A stretch of 64,000 bases of DNA from BNXB01 sp031556375 (GTDB lineage Bacteria > Bacteroidota > Bacteroidia > Bacteroidales > Azobacteroidaceae). The notes under the pieces are model-generated. The model did not search any database. It was given only the letters and a program-made list of their open reading frames with translations, and was not told where the DNA came from. The position numbers and the translations under genes are program-made. The stretch lies in contig JAVBTA010000003.1 in NCBI GenBank assembly GCA_031556375.1, forward strand, positions 108,485 to 172,484, in the 5' to 3' direction. This document shows positions 1-9,609 of the stretch, one piece after another (positions within the stretch are counted from its first letter, which is position 1; every line of letters starts with the position of its first letter).

Positions 1-1
1 C

Positions 2-1480
2 GAAATCATAGCCAGTGAACTGACAGTTCTCAATGCATCGGAAGTTCCTCCTTTCACTATTGAAGAAGAAACCGATGGTGGTGATGACATCAGAATGAAA
101 TACCGTTATCTCGATTTGCGTAGAACTAATGTACGTTCGAATCTGGAATTGCGTCACCGGATGGCTTTTGAAACCAGAAGTTATCTTAACGAACGTCGTT
201 TTCTGGAAGTTGAGACTCCCGTACTGATCGGATCGACTCCTGAAGGAGCCCGCGACTTCGTAGTTCCATCCCGCATGAATCCGGGAGAGTTTTATGCCCT
301 ACCCCAATCACCTCAGACATTCAAACAATTATTGATGGTATCGGGTTTTGACCGCTACTTCCAAATAGTAAAATGTTTCCGCGACGAAGACTTACGCGCT
401 GACCGTCAGCCTGAATTTACTCAGATCGACTGCGAAATGTCATTTGTTGAACAGGAAGATATTCTTAATACGTTCGAAGGACTGACAAAGCATCTGTTCA
501 AAACAATAAAAGGTATAGAGGTATCGGATTTCCCTAGAATATCATATGACGAAGCTATGAAACTTTACGGATCCGATAAACCTGATACCCGTTTCGATAT
601 GAAATTCGTTGAAATCAAGGATCTGACCACAGGAAAAGATTTTGTGGTATTCGACAGTTCAGAATATGTTGCTGCTATTTGTGCCGAAGGTTGTGCGTCC
701 TATACCCGCAAACAACTGGATGAGCTGACGGATTTCGTAAAACGTCCTCAGATTGGAGCAAAAGGTTTGGTTTATGTACGTTACGAAGCCGACGGATCAT
801 TGAAATCATCTGTGGACAAATTCTATTCTCAGGATGATCTAAAAGCCTGGGCAGACCGTTGTAATGCAAAACCCGGTGATTTGATCCTGGTTCTTTGCGG
901 AGCAACAGAAAAAACACAAAAACAACTTTGCGAACTGCGTTTGGAAATGGGTTCCAGACTTGGTTTAAGAGATAAGAGCAAATTCAACTGCCTTTGGGTT
1001 GTAGACTTTCCTCTTCTGGAGTTCGATGAAGAACTGAACCGTTATTTTGCTAAACACCACCCGTTCACAAGCCCTAAACCGGAAGATATCGCATTGCTGG
1101 ATTCTAATCCGGGAGCCGTACGTGCCAATGCTTACGATATGGTAATCAATGGAGTAGAAATCGGTGGAGGCTCAATCCGTATCCATAACAGCGAATTACA
1201 AAAGAAAATGTTCAGTATATTAGGATTCACTGACGAAAAGGCACAGGCTCAATTCGGATTTTTGATGAATGCATTCAAATTCGGTGCGCCTCCCCATGGT
1301 GGTATTGCTTTCGGTCTGGATCGCTTTGTTTCTATTTTCGCAGGACTTGATTCAATTCGCGACTGTATCGCATTCCCGAAAAATAATTCAGGAAGAGATG
1401 TTATGATCGATGCGCCGGCTTGTTTGGAGCAAGAACAATTAGATGAATTGAGTCTGAAAGTTGTATTGAAGGAGAAATAA
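2..1480 (+). CDS. aspS: Aspartyl-tRNA synthetase, 5' end cut by window
   Basis: Charges tRNA-Asp with aspartate in the cytoplasm (class II synthetase). The frame is open from base 2, so the N-terminal anticodon-binding OB domain (about 95 residues) lies outside the window. 492 residues are present. Visible are the linker into the catalytic core (KYRYLDLRR), class II motif 2 (FRDEDLRADRQPEFTQID) with its arginine, and motif 3 (GGIAFGLDRF) near the C-terminus. The GAD-type insertion lies between them. The gene is followed by a strong hairpin and faces the M16 peptidase genes tail to tail. Identification is secure; the true start is not in view. Confidence 0.97.
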   Translation, partial: EIIASELTVLNASEVPPFTIEEETDGGDDIRMKYRYLDLRRTNVRSNLELRHRMAFETRSYLNERRFLEVETPVLIGSTPEGARDFVVPSRMNPGEFYALPQSPQTFKQLLMVSGFDRYFQIVKCFRDEDLRADRQPEFTQIDCEMSFVEQEDILNTFEGLTKHLFKTIKGIEVSDFPRISYDEAMKLYGSDKPDTRFDMKFVEIKDLTTGKDFVVFDSSEYVAAICAEGCASYTRKQLDELTDFVKRPQIGAKGLVYVRYEADGSLKSSVDKFYSQDDLKAWADRCNAKPGDLILVLCGATEKTQKQLCELRLEMGSRLGLRDKSKFNCLWVVDFPLLEFDEELNRYFAKHHPFTSPKPEDIALLDSNPGAVRANAYDMVINGVEIGGGSIRIHNSELQKKMFSILGFTDEKAQAQFGFLMNAFKFGAPPHGGIAFGLDRFVSIFAGLDSIRDCIAFPKNNSGRDVMIDAPACLEQEQLDELSLKVVLKEK

Positions 1481-1509
1481 TCCAATCGATTCCGGTTGAT
1501 TTGAAAAAA

Positions 1510-1551
1510 TTAGCCCCGTCATTCGAATTCGAGATGACGGGGCTAAATATT
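1510..1551. terminator. Bidirectional hairpin between aspS and M16 gene
   Basis: A perfect 13-bp stem (TTAGCCCCGTCAT at 1510-1522 with its complement at 1534-1546) encloses an 11-base loop. It is flanked by an A-run on the left (1504-1509) and a T-rich stretch on the right, so it can act as a rho-independent terminator for both convergent genes. Confidence 0.85.
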
Positions 1552-1563
1552 TTATACAGTTTG

Positions 1564-3654
1564 TTATAGGAATGAACTGTCTGACAATCCTGTATTTACA
1601 GCAATTTTATTAACAGTTGCTTTCATTTCCATTCCCATTGCTTTCTGAACAAAGGTATGAGGGAAAAGAACACCGTTAACCGGCTTATAATCTGAATATT
1701 CCGTAACCTGTTGCATTTCTCCCTGAGGTGTATCCGCAGTCATTGTTTTTTGAACCAATAATCCGCTGTTAACATCAAAGAAACAACTCATTACCTTTGA
1801 TGGAGCGTATTCAACATCAACCATGTAAGCATCCGATTTCTTCACTTTTTTAATGCCCTTAACACTCATCTTATAACCATTTTGAGCATAATACATTTCC
1901 GGACATACATAAGAGCCCATTTTTGCAGCTAAGAGTTCGTTTCCATCAGTAAATTCCTTGCTTCCACCCATACCCGATGTAATCAGTTTAACTCCGTTGA
2001 AGATTATTTTTTGAACAGACATACCGCCTGTTGAGAGTTCTGTAACTGTCATTCCCGGTTTTTTGAACATCTGAAGCATATCAATTTTTTGTCCCATCAT
2101 AAACATCTCTGCATTAATGGTATAATCGTTAATTTTTTCAATCTCAGCAGCTCCACCAATTGCTTTTACATAATTATTGATGATTTGCTCAGCTGTAACT
2201 TCAACCTTGTCATTTTTAGCATCTTCCACTATCGGATTGGCATTTACATCATAAAACTGAACTGTTTTATTTGCTGCAAATTGTTTCAGGCCTTCTGCAT
2301 GAGATTTATCACCTGTCACAACGACATAGGCATTGTTCGGTTTAAGGTATTTCTTTGCAGCAGCCTGAACATCAGCAACCGTAACGGCATGCAAACGCTT
2401 CAGATAATTTTTATAATAATCTTTCGGTAAATTATATTTGTCAATGTTCAGTGCAAATTCAGCTAATGTACTTGGATTTTCCAACATTCGTCCGAAATTT
2501 CCGGCAAGATAACTTTTTGCTCCGTTCAATTCTTTTTCAGTAACAGGAGTTTCAATCATCTTCTTCATTTCATAATCAATTTGATATATAGCACTATCGG
2601 TAGCCGCTCCTTTTACTTGTCCGGCTCCACCACGCCCCGCAGATAAATAGAAACGGGAAACCAATTCATTGCTATTCAGATAGCTATATACTCCATAAGT
2701 GTAACTGTGTGTCTCTCTCAAATTCTGGAAAAGACGGCTACCCATTCCTTGTCCGAATACATGCATTAATACTTCAACAACCTCTTCATCAGAAGAACCC
2801 ACCTTCAATTGAATAGGATATGTAATGTCGATTGCTGATTGTACAGAACTTGGTTTATCGATCATCGAAACTGTAGTCTCTTTCGGAGTCTGAGGAATAG
2901 TATATTTAGTTACAGGAACATTCTTCTTCGCCCACTTTCCGAAATATTTTTCCGCATTGGCCTTAGCTTCACTTTCGGAAATATCACCGATAATAACTAA
3001 GCGGGCTACATTCGGTGCGAAATAAGTATTGTAGTATTTTTCCAAATCAGCAACTTTAATATTATCATAGCTGGCTTCTGTTTCCAGTTCTCCGTTAGGA
3101 AATCCTTTTCCATAGGCCAAAGCCGAAGCCAAACGATTATTCATGCTGCTGATATCATCTCCGATAGAAGATAAAGCTGTTTTTTGTTTTTTTACATTCA
3201 AATCCAGTTCACTTTCATTGAAAACCGGCTCCAAAAGAATTTCTGAGAAAATAGTAAGCATTTGATCTTCATATTTTTTCAAACAGCTGGCATACCCTCC
3301 ACGGCTGTACGATGAAATTCTAGCCCCGATAAGGTCTATACTTTTGTTAAGCTCTTCTTTTGTCTGTTTTTTAGTCGCAGTTCCTATTACTGAAGTAAAA
3401 ATATCGGACAAACCTGCTTTATCTCCTTCTAACTCAGGTTTAATGTCCAGAGACAATGAATAACGAACGATCGGCACAGTATTGTCTTCTACTACGAAAA
3501 CCTTCAAACCATTAGGCAGAGTGAAGATTTTAGCATCTTTAATCTGGATTTCTTTGGCTGGTGCTGCTGACGGGCGGATACTACGATCAATCTCTTGTGC
3601 ATTCAGTACTATTGCACAAAGCAGAAAGATGAATATATTTAAAATCTTTTTCAT
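1564..3654 (-). CDS. M16 peptidase-like subunit lacking HxxEH, with C-terminal LolA-like domain
   Basis: Secreted M16 (pitrilysin) family protein, 696 residues. The signal peptide (KKILNIFIFLLCAIVLNAQ) predicts periplasmic or outer-membrane location. The M16 fold runs from about residue 45 to 475, but the place of the zinc motif HxxEH reads GLSDIFTSVIG, so this chain cannot bind catalytic zinc. It is probably the non-catalytic half of a heterodimer with the upstream gene, which keeps the motif. The last 215 residues form a separate beta-rich domain resembling LolA/outer-membrane lipoprotein carrier folds (inference). I start at ATG 3654; the TTG three codons upstream is less likely. It lies 28 bases after the upstream gene, so one operon. 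Confidence 0.88.
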   Translation of the reverse strand: MKKILNIFIFLLCAIVLNAQEIDRSIRPSAAPAKEIQIKDAKIFTLPNGLKVFVVEDNTVPIVRYSLSLDIKPELEGDKAGLSDIFTSVIGTATKKQTKEELNKSIDLIGARISSYSRGGYASCLKKYEDQMLTIFSEILLEPVFNESELDLNVKKQKTALSSIGDDISSMNNRLASALAYGKGFPNGELETEASYDNIKVADLEKYYNTYFAPNVARLVIIGDISESEAKANAEKYFGKWAKKNVPVTKYTIPQTPKETTVSMIDKPSSVQSAIDITYPIQLKVGSSDEEVVEVLMHVFGQGMGSRLFQNLRETHSYTYGVYSYLNSNELVSRFYLSAGRGGAGQVKGAATDSAIYQIDYEMKKMIETPVTEKELNGAKSYLAGNFGRMLENPSTLAEFALNIDKYNLPKDYYKNYLKRLHAVTVADVQAAAKKYLKPNNAYVVVTGDKSHAEGLKQFAANKTVQFYDVNANPIVEDAKNDKVEVTAEQIINNYVKAIGGAAEIEKINDYTINAEMFMMGQKIDMLQMFKKPGMTVTELSTGGMSVQKIIFNGVKLITSGMGGSKEFTDGNELLAAKMGSYVCPEMYYAQNGYKMSVKGIKKVKKSDAYMVDVEYAPSKVMSCFFDVNSGLLVQKTMTADTPQGEMQQVTEYSDYKPVNGVLFPHTFVQKAMGMEMKATVNKIAVNTGLSDSSFL

Positions 3655-3682
3655 ATTTTTCAATTTATTCTGTTTTACTTAC

Positions 3683-5023
3683 TTATTTCTTTTCTGATTC
3701 AGGAAGATAGTACAAAACCACACGATTATTTTTTGCAAAATATTTTTTAGCAACATTCATCAAATCCTCACGTGTAATATTACTATAAAAGTCCAGTTCA
3801 CGATTGATTCTTCCGGCATCTTTAAAATAGGTATAGTTATTTGCCAGGTATTCAGCAACTTTTCTTATACTATTCAAATCGGAAGCAATGCTGTATTCTT
3901 TAGCTGCCATAGCCATTTGGAACTCATCTTCAGCAACCAGTTCGTTTTGAACTTTTTCAATCTCAATATTGAAAGCTTCTTCTAGTTTCTCCGGAGTCAC
4001 TCCGCCATTTACAATACCAATTACGTATGTCAATCCCGGATCTTCCTGTGCGTAAGGATATACCACTGCCTGTAATGCGACTCCTTTATCAGTAATATTC
4101 GTTTTCATACGGGAACTGGCTCCTCCTGATAAAATCTGGGAAAGAATTTCAAGAGCATGAGCATCTTTTGTTCCCATAGCCGGTGCATGATAACCCATAA
4201 ATACTCCAGGCAACTGGATCTTATCATAAACAATATCACGAATTTCCGCTGTTTGAGCCGGTTCCATGTCTTTTTGCGGACGATTGAAAGATTTTGTTCC
4301 TTTAGGGATTCCCGCGAAATATTTATTAATCCATTCTTTTGTTTGTTTTTCATCAAAATCTCCGGAAATAACCATTACCGCATTATTCGGAACATAATAT
4401 GTCTTGTAGAAATTATAAATATCTTCATCAGTAGCATTACGGATATGCTCCGGATAACCAAGAACCGACCACCTGTAGGGGTGGACTGTAAATGCTTTTT
4501 CTCCCAGTTTCTCTGTAGCAAGACCATACGGTTGACTTTCCATTGTTTGTTTACGTTCTTCAATTACAACTCCTTTTTGAGTAGCGATGCCAATAGAATC
4601 AATCTTCGCATGTAACATACGTTCAGATTCCATCCATAAAGCTAATTCCAGTTGATTAGAAGGCATCAGTTCAAAATAATAGGTACGATCCGGAGAAGTA
4701 TTGGCATTCAATGCCCCACCATTTTCTTCTACAATTTTCATATACTCTCCACGACCAATATTTTGAGAACCTTCAAACATCAAATGTTCAAAAAAATGGG
4801 CAAAACCGGTTTTGTCCGGAGTTTCATTCTTGGTTCCCACATGATACATAATAGAAACAACCACGTTGGGAGTAGATGCATCTTTATGCAGAATCACATG
4901 TAACCCATTGCTCAGATCATATTCGGAAAACTCGATGTTCACCTTTTGATCATCTTTTTCTTTAGCATTGACCGTAAAACTGCACCAGACAGCAATAGCC
5001 AACAATACGACTAACTTTTTCAT
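3683..5023 (-). CDS. M16 zinc metallopeptidase, catalytic subunit
   Basis: Secreted M16B-type peptidase, 446 residues. The signal peptide MKKLVVLLAIAVWCSFTVNA is followed by the inverted zinc motif HFFEH (residues 76-80, in GFAHFFEHLMF). The third-ligand glutamate is expected in the later GVVIEER segment, and the R/Y region sits in the C-terminal half. It is about half the length of a two-domain pitrilysin, as usual for bacterial heterodimers of one active and one inactive chain. The downstream gene supplies the inactive chain. A role in peptide breakdown in the envelope is inferred. Confidence 0.92.
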   Translation of the reverse strand: MKKLVVLLAIAVWCSFTVNAKEKDDQKVNIEFSEYDLSNGLHVILHKDASTPNVVVSIMYHVGTKNETPDKTGFAHFFEHLMFEGSQNIGRGEYMKIVEENGGALNANTSPDRTYYFELMPSNQLELALWMESERMLHAKIDSIGIATQKGVVIEERKQTMESQPYGLATEKLGEKAFTVHPYRWSVLGYPEHIRNATDEDIYNFYKTYYVPNNAVMVISGDFDEKQTKEWINKYFAGIPKGTKSFNRPQKDMEPAQTAEIRDIVYDKIQLPGVFMGYHAPAMGTKDAHALEILSQILSGGASSRMKTNITDKGVALQAVVYPYAQEDPGLTYVIGIVNGGVTPEKLEEAFNIEIEKVQNELVAEDEFQMAMAAKEYSIASDLNSIRKVAEYLANNYTYFKDAGRINRELDFYSNITREDLMNVAKKYFAKNNRVVLYYLPESEKK

Positions 5024-5053
5024 ATTTATATTATTATTTATAAAAATTTACCA

Positions 5054-5061
5054 CAAAAGTA
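5054..5061 (-). promoter_or_regulatory. Bacteroidetes -7 box for the M16 pair
   Basis: TACTTTTG on the minus strand matches TAnnTTTG and lies about 30 bases before the M16 start at 5023. No good TTG -33 element was found at the usual distance. Confidence 0.5.
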
Positions 5062-5167
5062 ACTCTTTATTTTTAACTATTTGGAGAACAGATTTTTTTT
5101 TTAATTGTTAACATATTAACTAATGGTGTTAATCAATCGAATATTTCGTTATTTGATAAAGAAATCG

Positions 5168-5175
5168 TAACTTTG
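5168..5175 (+). promoter_or_regulatory. Bacteroidetes -7 box for pfkA
   Basis: TAACTTTG matches TAnnTTTG exactly and sits 32 bases before the pfkA ATG. The -33 element is weak. The intergenic region 5024-5207 carries divergent promoters. Confidence 0.6.
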
Positions 5176-5207
5176 TACTGTTTTTAGGCAAAAAATGATT
5201 AGTTATT

Positions 5208-6188
5208 ATGGCAGAAATTAAATGTGTAGGCATCCTTACTTCCGGAGGAGATGCTCCCGGAATGAATGCTGCGATTCGTGCGGTGACCCGCAGTGCAATA
5301 TATAATGGTTTCGAGGTGAAAGGTATCTACAGAGGATACCGTGGACTTATCACCGGAGAAATCATACAGTTCAAGACGAACAATGTAAGTAATATCATTC
5401 AACAAGGAGGCACTATTCTGAAAACAGCCCGTTGTCAAGAATTTATTACACAGGAGGGTCGTAAAACAGCTCACGAAACTTTACAGAAAGAAGGGATCGA
5501 TGCTTTGGTTGTTATCGGTGGTGATGGTTCTCTTACCGGAGCCCGTATTTTTGCCCAGGAGTATAACTTCCCGATTGTCGGACTTCCCGGAACAATTGAT
5601 AATGACCTGGCCGGTACAGATACGACCATTGGTTATGATACTGCGTTAAATACTATCATGGAGGCTGTTGACAAAATCCGGGATACAGCATCTTCACACG
5701 AACGTTTGTTTTTTATTGAGGTAATGGGTCGTGATGCCGGTTTTCTTGCTTTGAACGGAGCTATTGCCGCCGGAGCAGAAGCTGCTATCATTCCTGAAAT
5801 TTCGACTGAAGTCGACCAACTGGGAGAATTGATTAACAATGGTTTCCGGAAATCCAAGAACAGTTCTATTGTATTAGTTGCCGAAAGTGAACTTACCGGT
5901 GGCGCTATGGGAATGGCTGAACGAGTCAAAAAAGAGTATCCTCAATACGACGTACGTGTCACTATCCTAGGGCATATCCAGAGAGGTGGCTCTCCGACTG
6001 CTTCAGACCGTATTCTGGCCAGTCGCATGGGTGCGGCAGCTATCGATGCATTACTGGATGATCAACGCAACGTTATGATCGGAATACAAGACGATAAGAT
6101 AGTGTACATTCCTTTTGCAAAGGCAATTAAGAAAGACAAACCTATTAATAGGGATTTGTTGAATACACTGAAGATATTGTCTATTTAA
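5208..6188 (+). CDS. pfkA: ATP-dependent 6-phosphofructokinase
   Basis: Glycolytic enzyme converting fructose 6-phosphate to fructose 1,6-bisphosphate. 326 residues, the normal bacterial length. The nucleotide-binding start TSGGDAPGMNAAIR, the catalytic PGTIDND loop with DTTIGYDTALN, GRDAGFLAL and the substrate segment HIQRGGSPTASDR are all present. It is monocistronic with its own promoter. The last eight bases overlap the end of the convergent pncC gene. Confidence 0.97.
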   Translation: MAEIKCVGILTSGGDAPGMNAAIRAVTRSAIYNGFEVKGIYRGYRGLITGEIIQFKTNNVSNIIQQGGTILKTARCQEFITQEGRKTAHETLQKEGIDALVVIGGDGSLTGARIFAQEYNFPIVGLPGTIDNDLAGTDTTIGYDTALNTIMEAVDKIRDTASSHERLFFIEVMGRDAGFLALNGAIAAGAEAAIIPEISTEVDQLGELINNGFRKSKNSSIVLVAESELTGGAMGMAERVKKEYPQYDVRVTILGHIQRGGSPTASDRILASRMGAAAIDALLDDQRNVMIGIQDDKIVYIPFAKAIKKDKPINRDLLNTLKILSI

Positions 6189-6648
6189 GAAGATCCAATA
6201 ACATTTTCATTCCGGCATTAGCGGAAGACAAGATATTTTCTTCACGGTTACCTGAGAATTGAAATTTCCTGGTGACCGTTTTTTCTTTGTATGAAACGGC
6301 AATCCAGACTGTTCCAACAGGTTTTTCTGGAGTTCCACCATCAGGACCGGCAATCCCGGAAGTTGCTATCGCACAATCCGTTTTAAGAACACGCTGAGCC
6401 CCGGTAGACATTTGTATTACAACAGGCTCACTTACCGCACCGTATGAATCCAGATCGGCTGATGAGACTCCCAACACTAAATGTTTGACGTCGTTAGAGT
6501 AAGAAACAATTCCTCCGTTAAAATAAGCGGAACTGCCAGGTATAGAGGTAATCAGACTGGCAATTTTTCCACCGGTACAGCTTTCTGCCGTACCGATGGT
6601 CAATCCTTTTTCCAGGAGTTTTTGAGCGAGTTCAATTTCCGGTTTCAT
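6181..6648 (-). CDS. pncC: CinA C-terminal domain protein, NMN amidohydrolase PncC
   Basis: Stand-alone CinA C-terminal domain, 155 residues, expected to deamidate nicotinamide mononucleotide in NAD salvage. The motifs TAESCTGG near the N-terminus, GSSAYFNGGIVSYSN, and ATSGIAGPDGGTPEKPVGTVW are typical. I start at ATG 6648 because it overlaps the stop of the preceding flavodiiron gene as ATGA, a translational coupling arrangement; the longer frame adds twelve unconserved residues. The competence-type N-terminal half of full CinA is absent, as in many bacteria. Confidence 0.92.
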   Translation of the reverse strand: MKPEIELAQKLLEKGLTIGTAESCTGGKIASLITSIPGSSAYFNGGIVSYSNDVKHLVLGVSSADLDSYGAVSEPVVIQMSTGAQRVLKTDCAIATSGIAGPDGGTPEKPVGTVWIAVSYKEKTVTRKFQFSGNREENILSSANAGMKMLLDLLK

Positions 6649-7835
6649 ATTTTCTCCGCAACAGCTCTGGCCAATGCGATACATCCATCGATTGTGGCCT
6701 CTGTCGGGGCTTGTTTCATTTCGACAGGTTCTCCAACCACTTCAAATCCGGATGATTCGGCAAATGCAGCAAGACGTTTTACGGCTGCTCCGGCCCAGGT
6801 GTACGAACCGAAATATGCAAACACCCGGTTTTTCATATCACGTCCCTGTATCTTTGAAATCAAAGCTTCCACCTGAGGAAACAATTCATTATTGTATGTC
6901 GGTGAACCGATTATCAATGCTTTATATTTGAAAATATCACGGATAACATACGATAAATCACGTTTGGAGACATTATGTAATATAATATCTTTTACTCCTA
7001 AAGCAGCTAGTTCGGCTGCAATAGCTTCCGCCATCAGTTCTGTATGGCCATACATGCTCCCATAAGCAATTACGACACCTTTATCTCCTTCGTAACTACT
7101 CAATTTGTCGTACAGAGCCACTACTTTCTGAATGTTTTCTTTTACCGTCCAAACCGGCCCATGGGTAGAACAAATGATATTCAGTTCCAGATCTCCCAAC
7201 TTAGCCAGAGCTTTTTGTACGGGATTACCGTATTTCCCTACAATATTGGAATAATAACGGATCATTTCATCCCAATATTTATCGGGATTCAATTGAGTAT
7301 CCACGACCCCACCATCGAGAGTTCCGAATGTACCGAAAGCATCTCCTGAAAAGACAATGCCGTTAGTCGTCTCGTAAGTCATCATGGTTTCGGGCCAGTG
7401 TACCATCGGAGTCAGATAAAACTTCAGGTTGTGTGCGCCCACGGAAAGTTCATCTCCATCTTTGATTGCAGTAACACCCTCTTCAATACCATAATACCCC
7501 TTCACCATATCCAGGGTACGTGCATTTCCAATGATCTGAACGTCAGGATATTGTTTTCTCAATAAACCTAATGATCCTGAATGATCGGGTTCCATATGGT
7601 TGATCACTAAATAATCAAGTTTCTTTCCATCCAGAGCTTTCTCGAGCTTTTGCAGAAATGCATCCGAATAGCAGATATCTACGGTATCGAAAAGTACACA
7701 TTTTTCGTCCCTTAACAAATATGAATTATATGAGACGCCTTTAGGAAGTGGCCAATGGCCTTCGAACAATTCTTTCGTCCGGTCATTTACCCCTACATAA
7801 AAGAGGTCTTTCTTTATTTCAATTGGTTTTAACAT
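6645..7835 (-). CDS. fprA: Class A flavodiiron protein (FprA-type, O2/NO reductase)
   Basis: Cytoplasmic enzyme of anaerobes that reduces O2 to water or NO to N2O. 396 residues. The N-terminal metallo-beta-lactamase-like domain carries the di-iron ligand set: HMEPDHSGS (HxExDH), the histidine in MVHWPE, the aspartate in FSGDAFG, and STHGPVW. The C-terminal flavodoxin domain starts near residue 255 with an FMN loop (AYGSMYGHTE). No rubredoxin extension is present, so it is class A. Its start overlaps lgt by 17 bases and its stop overlaps pncC by four, suggesting one transcript lgt-fprA-pncC. Confidence 0.95.
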   Translation of the reverse strand: MLKPIEIKKDLFYVGVNDRTKELFEGHWPLPKGVSYNSYLLRDEKCVLFDTVDICYSDAFLQKLEKALDGKKLDYLVINHMEPDHSGSLGLLRKQYPDVQIIGNARTLDMVKGYYGIEEGVTAIKDGDELSVGAHNLKFYLTPMVHWPETMMTYETTNGIVFSGDAFGTFGTLDGGVVDTQLNPDKYWDEMIRYYSNIVGKYGNPVQKALAKLGDLELNIICSTHGPVWTVKENIQKVVALYDKLSSYEGDKGVVIAYGSMYGHTELMAEAIAAELAALGVKDIILHNVSKRDLSYVIRDIFKYKALIIGSPTYNNELFPQVEALISKIQGRDMKNRVFAYFGSYTWAGAAVKRLAAFAESSGFEVVGEPVEMKQAPTEATIDGCIALARAVAEKI

Positions 7836-8673
7836 GTTGTTGAAGTTTATTTTTAATTGCTCTATAAACTAACCATACTCCGGCTATAACAAACGGAATA
7901 CTTAATAATTGCCCCATATTCAGTCCTATACTAGCTACCAGATCCAGTTCAAATGCTTCTTGTACTTCTTTGAAATATTCGATAATAAAACGGGAAAGGA
8001 AAATCCCTATCAGGAAAACCCCAAAGATAAGACCTTTGCTATTTTGGGCATCTTTTTTCCAATATAGCCACATACAGATACACGCAGTGATAATGTAACA
8101 AAATGCTTCGTAAAGCTGAGTCGGATGTGATGGCATAGAGAAAATCGGAGGAGCGCCTTTTTCCCAACGGTTAATATTGGTAATAAACCGGAAAGCCCAT
8201 GGTACACTAGTCTCATGTCCATAAACTTCGTGATTTATCAGGTTTCCCAAACGGATAAATGCTGCTGTAAACCCGACAGGAACGACAAGGCGATCCAGAG
8301 TCCAGAACATATTCTTTTTGGTCACGAATTTGGAATACAACCAAATGGCAATGAGAATACCAATAGTACCTCCATGACTTGCCAGTCCGCCATCTCTGAT
8401 CCTTAATATTTCAATCGGGTGAGCCAGATAATAATCCGGATCATAGAATAAACAATGTCCTAACCTGGCACCAACCGTAGTCGCTACAATAACATAAAAG
8501 AATAGTTTATCGAACCAGGCTTCATTAAGTTCTTCATGTTTCCACATTTTGTAGACAATGAAACTGCCCAATGCGAAACCCAATGTGAAAGCAATACCAT
8601 ACCATCTGATTTCTCCCAGGAACGGAATGGTGAACGCTACCGGATCGACGGTCCAGGTAATGAATGATAACAT
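7819..8673 (-). CDS. lgt: Prolipoprotein diacylglyceryl transferase
   Basis: Inner-membrane enzyme adding diacylglycerol to the lipobox cysteine of prolipoproteins. 284 residues with about seven hydrophobic segments. The Lgt signatures are GGLASHGGTIG and RLGNLINHEVYG, with GARLGHCLFY before and HPTQLYEAF after. It ends inside the first codons of fprA. Only one base separates it from ddh upstream, so ddh, lgt, fprA and pncC may form one operon. Confidence 0.96.
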   Translation of the reverse strand: MLSFITWTVDPVAFTIPFLGEIRWYGIAFTLGFALGSFIVYKMWKHEELNEAWFDKLFFYVIVATTVGARLGHCLFYDPDYYLAHPIEILRIRDGGLASHGGTIGILIAIWLYSKFVTKKNMFWTLDRLVVPVGFTAAFIRLGNLINHEVYGHETSVPWAFRFITNINRWEKGAPPIFSMPSHPTQLYEAFCYIITACICMWLYWKKDAQNSKGLIFGVFLIGIFLSRFIIEYFKEVQEAFELDLVASIGLNMGQLLSIPFVIAGVWLVYRAIKNKLQQHVKTN

Positions 8674-8674
8674 A

Positions 8675-9571
8675 TCAGACTAATTTTTTGATCAGCTCTT
8701 CTTTATCCCCGTAAAGCATATCGATCACAGGTAATTCGATCATGGTATATGCTCCAGGGCGTTGTTTGAAGCTTGCCCGGGCAACAGAAACGAGTACCTG
8801 AGCCGTAAGCGCAGGATTATTGATACGCATGTTGAAATCTAATAATTGATTTTGCGTTTTTCCGGAAACACCCTTACGCACAAGATTTACACCATGTCCC
8901 ATATCGATCAGGTCATCGACACAATCAACCTGCGTTACATGAGTATCATCGTGAGCAAAGTAGTCGTCAGCTTTGATTGCCGCTGAAACTTTCCGGAAAT
9001 CATATCCGTCTTTTACTTCAATATAAACCATCCTGCGATGAACTCCTGTTCCTGTAGGAATAGTCATAGACAGAGCCGCTTTCACTCCCTCGATGGCTTT
9101 AACGGCAACTGTATGTCCCATACTCATCCCCGGTCCGAAATTGGTATAAGTGATTCCTTTGGGTACCATAGCTAGCATCAAAGCGCGTACTACAGAATCG
9201 CTTCCCGGATCCCATCCGGCAGAAATTACGGCCACCGAATTAGATGCTTTTGCTACTTTATCCAACTCACGACGTAGATTCACAATTCCACCATGAATAT
9301 CGTAACTGTCGACGGTATTGATACCCATTGCCAGAATTTTCTTTGCATGTTCTTCCACACTGCGTGTTGGGGTACACAATACGGCGACATCCACATCCTG
9401 CAGTTTGGAAATATCATCTACTACATTTATATGTGCAATTTCAGCCGGTTTTTCAGAAGGATTACGTCTGATAATTCCTACTAACTCAAAATCCGGAGCT
9501 GCTTCTATAGCTTCCATAACGTACTTGCCAATGTTTCCATAACCAACAATGGCTGCTTTTATCTTTTTCAC
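8675..9571 (-). CDS. ddh: meso-Diaminopimelate dehydrogenase
   Basis: NADPH-dependent, one-step route from tetrahydrodipicolinate to meso-DAP for lysine and peptidoglycan. 298 residues. The Rossmann start AAIVGYGNIGKYV, SAGWDPGSDS and GPGMSMGHTVAVK are typical. I chose the GTG at 9571: the longer frame would start at a TTG (9604) inside the -7 promoter box, whereas GTG gives the family's usual beginning (KKIKAAIVGYGN) and leaves a leader of about 25 bases. Confidence 0.94.
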   Translation of the reverse strand: MKKIKAAIVGYGNIGKYVMEAIEAAPDFELVGIIRRNPSEKPAEIAHINVVDDISKLQDVDVAVLCTPTRSVEEHAKKILAMGINTVDSYDIHGGIVNLRRELDKVAKASNSVAVISAGWDPGSDSVVRALMLAMVPKGITYTNFGPGMSMGHTVAVKAIEGVKAALSMTIPTGTGVHRRMVYIEVKDGYDFRKVSAAIKADDYFAHDDTHVTQVDCVDDLIDMGHGVNLVRKGVSGKTQNQLLDFNMRINNPALTAQVLVSVARASFKQRPGAYTMIELPVIDMLYGDKEELIKKLV

Positions 9572-9601
9572 CTTGATTAATGTTTTGAAATTATTAAGAT
9601 G

Positions 9602-9609
9602 CAAAGTTA
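9602..9609 (-). promoter_or_regulatory. -7 box for ddh operon
   Basis: TAACTTTG on the minus strand, 31 bases before the GTG start at 9571. It decides the ddh start, because any start further upstream would lie in the promoter. Confidence 0.65.

Noticed and set aside
4157..4615. 152-codon plus-strand frame opposite the M16 peptidase gene
   Set aside because: Shadow frame with Cys/Phe/Ile-rich composition, entirely inside the peptidase gene.
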